Origin: DASXKD01 sp963707905
GTDB taxonomy: Bacteria; Actinomycetota; Actinomycetes; Streptosporangiales; Streptosporangiaceae
Assembly: GCA_963707905.1 (NCBI GenBank)
Contig: CAVPSA010000027.1
Location: 67,579-131,578, forward strand
DNA: 64,000 nucleotides
Direction: 5' to 3'
The stretch's first letter is position 1. Each line of letters begins with the position of its first letter. This document shows positions 53,498 through 60,325 of this stretch, piece by piece. Under the pieces are notes generated by a model. The model saw only the letters and a program-made list of their open reading frames with translations. It made no database searches and was not told the DNA's origin. The translations under genes and the position numbers were made by a program.

Positions 53498-55258
53498 TCA
53501 GGTGCTTGCTGGTTTTCGCTGTGCGGCGCGGTAGAGGTCGATCAGTTCGCTGGTAGTGGTGGCGTCCTCGGCGGACTTGTCATCGCGCCACCGGCCGGTG
53601 AACCGGGGGAATCGCATCGCAAGCCCGGCGTCTTCCTTGATCTGCCCCCAGCCAGCGGTGTACGTGGGGGAGAGGGTCAGTTCGGCGCTGAGGATCTCCA
53701 GCACCAGCCCGGGCTCGAACCACACGTCGGGCTGCTGGCGTGCGTCGACCCGGGCGGGCCGGTCCGGGTGGGCCAGCGGTGCCAGCCGGGCGGGCAGCTC
53801 GGCCAGTTCGGCGTCGGAGAACCCGGCGCCGCACTTGGTCACCGCGCGGAAGACGTCGGCGTCGGCGTCGTAGGCGGCCAGCAGCAGCGCCCCGTAGACG
53901 CCGGCCCGGCGGCCGCGCCCGGCGAACGCGCCGACGACGGCCAGGTCGACGGTGTCGGCCAGTTCGGTGCGGTAATCCCGCTTGAGCTTGATCCACAGCC
54001 AGCCGCGGGCGCCGGCCTGGTAGATCGCATCCGGGCTGACCGACTTGCACATCAGTCCCTCGCAGCCGTCCGTGACCGCCTGCTCGAACGCCGCGTCCAG
54101 GGCGGCCGGCGTGGTGACCTCTGTGGCGGTGGTAAGCCGCAGCTGGGGCGAGAGGGTGATCGCCTCGGCGAGCCTGGCGCGCCGCTGCGGGTAGGGCAGC
54201 CGGGTGAGGTCCTCGCCGTCGGCGAACAGCAGCTCGAAGCAGAACAGGCCGACCGGAACGTCCTGCACCGCCTCGGCGATGCCGTACTTGCGCCGCCGGG
54301 TCATGACCTCGCCGAACGGGCGCAGTTCTGCTGCGGCCGCGTCGTAGGCGACGACCTCGCCCTCGATGATCGCCTCAGCCGGGCCCAGCCCCTTGGCGAG
54401 GAGCTCGACGACGTCGGGGAACTGGGCGCTGATCCGCTCCAGGCGCCGGGTGAACAGCTCGATCGCGCCGTCGGCGGTCCGGTGTGCCTGCACCCGGACG
54501 CCGTCGTACTTGTACTCGGCCGCGGCCTGGCCGCCCAGCTTGGCAAGAATCTCCGTAGCGTCGGACAGCCGCTGGGCGAGCATGGCCCGTACCGGGTTCC
54601 CCGGCTGGACCTGGATCTGCTCCACCGCCGCCACCCCGCCACCGGCCAGCGCACCGGCGACCTTTCCCAGGTCGCAGCAGATGTTGTAGGCGCGCTCCAG
54701 GACCGGCCGGGCCGCCCGGTTGCCGATGTACACCTGCGCGAGCGCGTCGAGGATGGTGGGCGTGCCGATTCCGAGCCGCAGGTTCCCGGTGACCAGCCGC
54801 AGCAGGTAGCGGGCCTCCAGCGGGGTGGCCTGGGCGAGCAGGCCCGCCAGCAGGTCCAGCTTGCGGCCTTGTGATCCCTGCCCCGCCGCCGCCGCGATCT
54901 GGTGCAAGGTATCCACCACGGTGGTAACCAGCAGGCTGGGCACCCGGCCGGCGGCGGTGACGGTCAGCAGTTGCTCGGCCGCCATGCCAAGGTCGCCCGC
55001 CGTGCGCACCGCGGCCGCCGCCTGCTGGGGGTCTGTGCCAGTCGCGGTGGCGACCGCGCGGATGGCGAGCTTCTCGGCCAGGCCAAGGTCTATCCCGGCG
55101 AATTGAGGCGCGATCAGGCCCTCGCACAGGTAACAGACCGTGGGCAGCAGCTCTGCCGGGGTCGCCGTCAGGAGCGCGGCGAGACGGTCGATCAGCGCCA
55201 GCCGGGCGCTGGTTTGCTCCAGGTCGCGGTATGCCTCGGCGACGATCTCATATTTCAC
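53498..55258 (-). CDS. ATP-dependent DNA ligase
   Basis: The protein has 586 residues from GTG 55258 with AAGGGAG five bases upstream. An N-terminal helical DNA-binding domain precedes the adenylation domain; EYKYDGVRVQ places the AMP-accepting lysine at 250. Later motifs (IIEGEVVAYD, EGLMCKS, WIKLKRDY) and an OB-fold C-terminus complete the enzyme. It resembles archaeal and mycobacterial LigB types rather than LigD. It is divergent from the DUF2791-like operon, so a shared role in DNA repair or processing is possible but not shown. Confidence 0.93.
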   Translation of the reverse strand: MKYEIVAEAYRDLEQTSARLALIDRLAALLTATPAELLPTVCYLCEGLIAPQFAGIDLGLAEKLAIRAVATATGTDPQQAAAAVRTAGDLGMAAEQLLTVTAAGRVPSLLVTTVVDTLHQIAAAAGQGSQGRKLDLLAGLLAQATPLEARYLLRLVTGNLRLGIGTPTILDALAQVYIGNRAARPVLERAYNICCDLGKVAGALAGGGVAAVEQIQVQPGNPVRAMLAQRLSDATEILAKLGGQAAAEYKYDGVRVQAHRTADGAIELFTRRLERISAQFPDVVELLAKGLGPAEAIIEGEVVAYDAAAAELRPFGEVMTRRRKYGIAEAVQDVPVGLFCFELLFADGEDLTRLPYPQRRARLAEAITLSPQLRLTTATEVTTPAALDAAFEQAVTDGCEGLMCKSVSPDAIYQAGARGWLWIKLKRDYRTELADTVDLAVVGAFAGRGRRAGVYGALLLAAYDADADVFRAVTKCGAGFSDAELAELPARLAPLAHPDRPARVDARQQPDVWFEPGLVLEILSAELTLSPTYTAGWGQIKEDAGLAMRFPRFTGRWRDDKSAEDATTTSELIDLYRAAQRKPAST

Positions 55259-55445
55259 GGCGCTCCCTTCGCCTAGCCCGATCATGACATGCCCGCCCGT
55301 GTGGCAATCGTTGCTCCGCGTGCACAGCAGCGGCCCTACCGTTGATGCGGGCAGAGCTTCGGCTCATGGCGGTGCCGGTGAGTGGCTCGTGGTTGTCGGC
55401 GGCTTGCGTTAGGGTCCGCTATCGAAAGCGTCTGGAGGAGTGCCG

Positions 55446-56231
55446 GTGGAGTCTGGGACCAGGTTCGAGTCCGCGCTCAGCGCGGCGCAGGGCGGCGCGG
55501 AAGTGGCGCTCAAGTCAGCGGGCAGCCTGACGCGTGAATTGCGCAAGGCGAAGGCGGCGGCGGCCAGTGGCCAAGTGCGCGAAATCCGCCGTGCGCTGGA
55601 TGCCGCCGCGGGAGTCGCCAGTGAGCTTGCCGAGGCGGTGAAGGAAGTGCGGGCGTCCTTTGATCTCGACGAGACCACATATATGGCCTCGGGCGAGTAC
55701 GCGAAGGAACTGCTGGCGATGGCGGAAGAGCGCGGCGTGGCGATGTTCGAAGAAGACGAGCGGCTGCTGTGCTATCCCTCGATCGTGCGGGTGGTGCCGG
55801 GTGACTCGGTCCTTGAGATCGACCGGCGGCGGGAGCGGCGGCTGCGGCCGTCGGTGCTGCTCGGGCTGCTGGCCGCCGCGCAGCAACGGCCCCCCCGGTT
55901 CCGGGCGGACACATTCCTGGAGAGCCTGGGCGGCGGCTATCAGCTTGTCGTCGCCCGGGCCGGTGCGAAACCAGACGCGGTCGTGCGTTTGACGGATGTC
56001 TGGTCGGTGCTGACTTTGCTGCCGGGCCAGGCGAAGGAGTACACCCGCCCTGAGTTCGCCCGTGACCTGTACCTGCTTGACCAGAGCGGCATCCGGCAGA
56101 CCAAGGACGGGAGGATGCTGCGCTGGCACGCCAGCAGCGGCACCCGGTCGGCCGGGGTGCTCACGACGGTGGCTCGAACTGGGCAGCAGCAGCGGTACTG
56201 GGGCGTGTCGTTCAGCGCAGGGGCAGCGTGA
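55446..56231 (+). CDS. Uncharacterised first gene of DUF2791-like operon
   Basis: The protein has 261 residues from GTG 55446 (GGAGGA seven bases upstream; GTG 55440 is too close). The N-terminal 70 residues are predicted coiled coil (SLTRELRKAKAAAASGQVRE). The remainder is a mixed alpha-beta domain with YPSIVRVVPGDSVLEID and SVLTLLPGQAKEYTRPEF. I do not recognise it. Its stop overlaps the next start, so it is an obligate partner of the two ATPase-like proteins. Confidence 0.7.
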   Translation: MESGTRFESALSAAQGGAEVALKSAGSLTRELRKAKAAAASGQVREIRRALDAAAGVASELAEAVKEVRASFDLDETTYMASGEYAKELLAMAEERGVAMFEEDERLLCYPSIVRVVPGDSVLEIDRRRERRLRPSVLLGLLAAAQQRPPRFRADTFLESLGGGYQLVVARAGAKPDAVVRLTDVWSVLTLLPGQAKEYTRPEFARDLYLLDQSGIRQTKDGRMLRWHASSGTRSAGVLTTVARTGQQQRYWGVSFSAGAA

Positions 56232-57247
56232 TGAGCGGCGGTCAGGCGCTGGTGCCGAGCGGTGTGCTGGGCGGTGGCGTCCTGAAAGCCGACGACTACG
56301 CGGATTTCCTCGCCCGCGAGTACCTGGCCGCTTACCTGCCAGGCGGTGGGGCGGCGGTCAAAGTCGCCGTGGTGGGAGACGGCGGGGCGGCGGACCGGCT
56401 GGAATCGGCGCTGGCGGCGGCCGCGGCCGAGCATGGTGCCGTGGGTGTGAGCGTTTCGGCGGAGACTACCCGGGTGCATATGGTCGACCAGATCTTTTTC
56501 GCGATCTCCCAGGCGGTCGACTGGGAGGGGCTCGCGGCAGCCCACGTGCGGGCTGCCTATCACGATGCAGCGTTTCCCGTGCCGGAGGGAGTCGGCCTCA
56601 CGGTGACCGAGGTGGCCCGCCACCACGACATGGACAGCCGTGAGCTTTACCGCAGCGTCCGCCGACTGCTCGAACGCAGCCTGCTGGGTAATCCGCTGGT
56701 CACTACGGAGATGGGCCGCGCGATGCTTCGCCTGGCCCAGACGCAGCTCGGGGCTGGGGACGTCGATGCGGCCGAGCATGATGCGGTTCTCGCCTGGCTG
56801 CGCGGTGAACTGCGGTCGCTCATGGCGCTGCGGCCAGCGCTCATCTACACCAGGATCGGCAGGCACAACGCGCGATCGATGATCGTCTCGACTGCTGCGC
56901 TGCTGCTTGCTGCGGGCCATGGCGGCTTGATCGTGCATATCGATTACGGCCGGCTGGCCCAGGGCCGGCGGCCGCCTGCGGAGGCGCGGTCGGGCCACTA
57001 CTACTCGAAGGCCGCCGTTCTGGACTCCTATGAGGTGCTTCGCCAGTTCATCGACGCCACGGACGAACTCCGCGGCGTCCTGGTGATCGCGGTCATGCCG
57101 CCCGTGCTCATGACCGATGACGCGCGCGGGCTGCCCGCCTACACGGCGCTGCAACTCCGGGTGGCCGATGAGGTCCGGGACCGGCGCCGGGCCAACCCGT
57201 TCGCGGCGCTGGTCCGCCTCGAAGTCCGGATGGAGGCGGTGGCATGA
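56228..57247 (+). CDS. DUF2791-like protein with degenerate P-loop
   Basis: The protein has 339 residues; GTG 56228 or ATG 56231 may be used. VKVAVVGDGGAADRLESA stands where a P-loop is expected but lacks GKS/T. The C-terminal part (DSYEVLRQFIDATDELRG; YTALQLRVADEVRDRRRANP) resembles the end of BrxD/DUF2791 ATPases. It is therefore a likely non-hydrolysing partner of the next protein. It is coupled at both ends by overlapping start/stop codons. Confidence 0.7.
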   Translation: MMSGGQALVPSGVLGGGVLKADDYADFLAREYLAAYLPGGGAAVKVAVVGDGGAADRLESALAAAAAEHGAVGVSVSAETTRVHMVDQIFFAISQAVDWEGLAAAHVRAAYHDAAFPVPEGVGLTVTEVARHHDMDSRELYRSVRRLLERSLLGNPLVTTEMGRAMLRLAQTQLGAGDVDAAEHDAVLAWLRGELRSLMALRPALIYTRIGRHNARSMIVSTAALLLAAGHGGLIVHIDYGRLAQGRRPPAEARSGHYYSKAAVLDSYEVLRQFIDATDELRGVLVIAVMPPVLMTDDARGLPAYTALQLRVADEVRDRRRANPFAALVRLEVRMEAVA

Positions 57248-58536
57248 CCGCCACATTGAGTGAGGAGCTGATCACCCGGCGCCGAGCGGTCGAAGCGCTG
57301 CGTTCGGGCGTGCCCAGCTGGGACGCGGTCGCCGTGCTCGGATCAGGTCAGCCAGACGCCGAAGACCGGTTCACCGCGATGCTCGACCAGCCGGATCGGC
57401 CGAGAACCACGGCCGAGCCGGCTGGCCTGCTGCTGGGTGGCGGCTTCGGCACGGGTAAGAGTCACCTGCTCACTCATCTCGCTCATCTCGCCATGTCGTC
57501 GGGATTCGCTGTGAGCACGGTCGTGATCAGCAAAGAGACGCCGCTGTACGATCCGGTCAAGACTTTCCGGGCAGCCATTGACGCGGCCCTCGATCCTGGG
57601 CGGGCCCCTGGCGTGCTTGCCGACTCGGCCGCCGCCCTCGACCCCGACACGCCCCGGTACGCGGAGCTGAGCCGCTGGGTCAACTCACCTGCCAGCGGCC
57701 TCGACGAGCGGTTCGCGGCAACTCTGCTCTGTCATGAACGGCTCCGCGGCGGAGAAGTCCCGGGTAGCGATGAGACCGTCGACGCGTTTGTGCGTTTCTG
57801 GGGCGGTGGGCCGCTGCGTATCCCCGAACTGCGCCGTGCCCTGAAATCCGTCGGTGCCGCTGGCGTCTTCACCTTCACGCCGGTCGCCGCCCGGGAGCTG
57901 GCGCGCCAGCGGTTTCGGTTCGCCGCCCGGCTGCTGCGAGCGGCAGGCCACGCCGGCTGGGTGATCTTCTTCGACGAGGTCGAACTGATCGGCCGGTATT
58001 CGCTGCTACAGCGCGGCCGTTCCTACGCTGAGCTAGCCCGGTGGCTGGGCGCCCAGGATGGAGGTCCCGGGACAGCGCCGATGGCGGTTTTCGCGATGAC
58101 GGATGACTTCGAGGCTGCGGTCCTCGATGGCAAGGACGATCGCGCCCAGCTACCCGCGAAGCTCCGCGCGAAGCAGTCACCCGAATGGGACGAGACCGCG
58201 GCGCTCGCCGAGGCTGGGATGCGCCACATCGCCGATGACATGCTCCTCCTTGAGCCGCCCGATGACGAGGAGCTCAACCGTGCCTACTCCGCGCTGAAAC
58301 AACTGCACGCCGACGCGTTCGGGTGGACTCCACCGGATGTGGCCGGCCTGGAGCGGCTGGGAGCCACCCGGATGCGCCAGTACGTGCGCGCCTGGATCAA
58401 CGAGTGGGATCTGGTACGGCTCGATCCAGCCTTCCGCCCGCAGACCGTCGCGGGCGAGATCGTCAGCGATTACCGGGAAGACAGCGACCTTGAGAGTGCT
58501 CCTGTCACCGCGGGTGAGGACACCAGCGCCGGTTAA
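57244..58536 (+). CDS. DUF2791/BrxD-like ATPase
   Basis: The protein has 430 residues. RRRAVEALRSGVPSWDAVAV is the typical DUF2791 opening; Walker A GGGFGTGKS (65-73), VISKETPLYDPVKTFRAAID, Walker B WVIFFDEVELIG (Asp244, Glu245) and MRQYVRAWINEWDL near the end complete it. Family members occur in BREX and related phage-defence systems. Here there is no adjacent helicase, methyltransferase or phosphatase. Its ATG overlaps the preceding stop. Confidence 0.8.
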   Translation: MTATLSEELITRRRAVEALRSGVPSWDAVAVLGSGQPDAEDRFTAMLDQPDRPRTTAEPAGLLLGGGFGTGKSHLLTHLAHLAMSSGFAVSTVVISKETPLYDPVKTFRAAIDAALDPGRAPGVLADSAAALDPDTPRYAELSRWVNSPASGLDERFAATLLCHERLRGGEVPGSDETVDAFVRFWGGGPLRIPELRRALKSVGAAGVFTFTPVAARELARQRFRFAARLLRAAGHAGWVIFFDEVELIGRYSLLQRGRSYAELARWLGAQDGGPGTAPMAVFAMTDDFEAAVLDGKDDRAQLPAKLRAKQSPEWDETAALAEAGMRHIADDMLLLEPPDDEELNRAYSALKQLHADAFGWTPPDVAGLERLGATRMRQYVRAWINEWDLVRLDPAFRPQTVAGEIVSDYREDSDLESAPVTAGEDTSAG

Positions 58537-58580
58537 GGCCTCAACAATGTCCCCGACAGAATTCTGCGAGATCGCGGCCG

Positions 58581-59339
58581 TCAGGTGACGGCCTTGCCGT
58601 GGCCGGCGGGGTGTGATGTGACGAGGAACGCGAATACGACGGTGGAGCTGAGGTACTGGCTGGTGGCGTAGTCGAAGGCGCCGCCGCACGTTATCAGGCG
58701 CAAGGCCGCGAAGCGGGTCGCGTCGCGGTACACGGTTCTTGCCGGGAACGTGGATTTCAGGTACTGGCGTACACCGGTGACACGGAAGACAGCGGTGATC
58801 CCGTCGGCGAGGCGCACGTTGATGAGGTCTCCGGGGTGCAGTGCCCCCAGGCGGAAGAAGACGGCAGGCCCCTGTTTGCTGTCGACGTGACCTTCGATAA
58901 CCGACGTCCCGATCTGGCCGGGGGTCACCGAGTACTTGTACCAGGCCGCCGCGCTGGGGGTTCGGTGCAGCGGCGGCACCTGCATGGTGCCGTCGGGCTT
59001 GACGCCAAGGTGCAGGAGCACCGAGTGCACGCCTATGGCCGGAATATCGATGGAGACCGGCACCGAGTGCCGCAGCGACAGCCACCACGCCTTGCCCCCG
59101 GACGGCCCGGTGGTGCCCGCCGCCGCCAGGGAGGGCTGCGGCGCATGCTGCTGGGCAGCGACCGCGACGCCGACCGCCACGGCCCCGCCCGCGATGAGAA
59201 GGGCACCGGCCACTCCGGCAACGCGGGCACGCAGGCCCCCTGGCCCAGGGGGTTTGCTGGGGCGGGCCGCGAACCCGCCTTCGGGCCAGGACATGACCAC
59301 ACGGAACCCGGCTATGCGCCGCCGCTCCGCGTCGCCCAA
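58581..59339 (-). CDS. Class F-like sortase
   Basis: The protein has 252 residues from TTG 59339, preceded by AAGGAG. One membrane anchor (about 40-62) is followed by the sortase barrel: SVIEGHVDS (His151) and LRLITCGGAFD (Cys218). Near the end the sequence reads SQYLSSTVVFA, where class F enzymes I know usually carry an arginine as in HYR-x-NVVV; the third catalytic residue may be missing or elsewhere. It is divergent from a surface protein. The expected role is transpeptidation of surface proteins. Confidence 0.85.
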   Translation of the reverse strand: MGDAERRRIAGFRVVMSWPEGGFAARPSKPPGPGGLRARVAGVAGALLIAGGAVAVGVAVAAQQHAPQPSLAAAGTTGPSGGKAWWLSLRHSVPVSIDIPAIGVHSVLLHLGVKPDGTMQVPPLHRTPSAAAWYKYSVTPGQIGTSVIEGHVDSKQGPAVFFRLGALHPGDLINVRLADGITAVFRVTGVRQYLKSTFPARTVYRDATRFAALRLITCGGAFDYATSQYLSSTVVFAFLVTSHPAGHGKAVT

Positions 59340-59395
59340 TGCGGTCTCCTTGCCTTCCCCATGGTGTTCTACCCGCGTAGCCTGAAATCACAGTG

Positions 59396-59893
59396 ATGAA
59401 CAAGCCATTACGTGTCTGTAGTGCCCGCTGGTCTCACTTCTATGGCCGGCGGCGCCTTCTTGGAACTGTGCTCGGCTGCGCCGCCTTGGCCGTGCTCGCT
59501 CCCGTGTCGGTGTCGGCCTGCTCATCAGGCTCGACGCCGACGACACCGCCTTCCTTCTCGGCGGGCGCAAGCCGTCCGGCAACGCCAACCGTCTCTGCCA
59601 GCGGCACGCCTAGTGCCACCACCTCTAGCAGCACGCCCAGCGCCGCTACGCCGAGCGCGCCTACGCCGAGCGCGCCCGCGTCCAGTGCCCCTGCGTCCAG
59701 TGCCTCCACCTCCAGTGCGAGCCAGCCGCCGCCGAGCCCGCCGGCCGACTCGTTCCCCCCTGCGGCGCCGGGCACCGGCGGCGGTGGGACAGCCGGGTTC
59801 CAGCACGTCCTGCTGCTCTGCCTCGGCGTGCTGGCGATCCTGGCCGGTACCGGGGGCATCGCCTACCGGAGAAGGGTCACGCGGAACCGCTGA
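59396..59893 (+). CDS. Ser/Pro/Ala-rich surface protein with C-terminal anchor
   Basis: The protein has 165 residues from ATG 59396. A signal segment ends in VSACS, which could be a lipobox. The middle is a repetitive Ser/Ala/Pro/Thr stalk. The C-terminus has a membrane helix (HVLLLCLGVLAILAG) and a basic tail RRRVTRNR, like a wall-sorting signal, but no LPxTG is visible. It is divergent from the sortase gene and may be its substrate, or an unrelated stalk protein. Confidence 0.72.
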   Translation: MNKPLRVCSARWSHFYGRRRLLGTVLGCAALAVLAPVSVSACSSGSTPTTPPSFSAGASRPATPTVSASGTPSATTSSSTPSAATPSAPTPSAPASSAPASSASTSSASQPPPSPPADSFPPAAPGTGGGGTAGFQHVLLLCLGVLAILAGTGGIAYRRRVTRNR

Positions 59894-59914
59894 CATCCGT
59901 GGCCGCGGCCGGGC

Positions 59915-60325
59915 CTAGCGAGTGGGCGGGGTGAAGCTGCTGCCAGCCTCCTCCACCAGCATCGTCATCTCGTACGCGACCGTGTCGAGGTCGGCAGTGG
60001 CGGTGGTGAGCACCGCGAGGCTTGATCCTTGATCCATCGCCATGATCACGAGCGTGCCCCGTGCCATGGTCACCAGGGCCTGGGTGACGGCGCCGCCGTC
60101 GGATATCCGGGCCGCCGCACCGGCGAGGCTGATCAAGCCCGCGGTTATCGCGGCGAGTTGCTCGAGCTGGCCGGGCTGTGTCCGGTCGGACACCGCCACC
60201 AGGACACCGTCCGAGGCCACCACGGCGGCTCGCAGAACGTCCGGAACACGCTCGGCGAAATCAGTTATGAGCCGGTCGGAGTCCTGCGGATCGGGGGCCG
60301 GGTCGCGTGCTTCCCCCTCAGCCAT
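59915..60325 (-). CDS. Roadblock/LC7 protein (conservon CvnB-like)
   Basis: The protein has 136 residues. DFAERVPDVLRAAVVASDGV and the following hydrophobic strands match the Roadblock/LC7 fold, which regulates small GTPases. It overlaps the kinase stop by eight bases, the order found in actinobacterial conservons (kinase, then Roadblock). The usual DUF742 and GTPase genes do not follow, so the conservon is partial. Confidence 0.88.
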   Translation of the reverse strand: MAEGEARDPAPDPQDSDRLITDFAERVPDVLRAAVVASDGVLVAVSDRTQPGQLEQLAAITAGLISLAGAAARISDGGAVTQALVTMARGTLVIMAMDQGSSLAVLTTATADLDTVAYEMTMLVEEAGSSFTPPTR

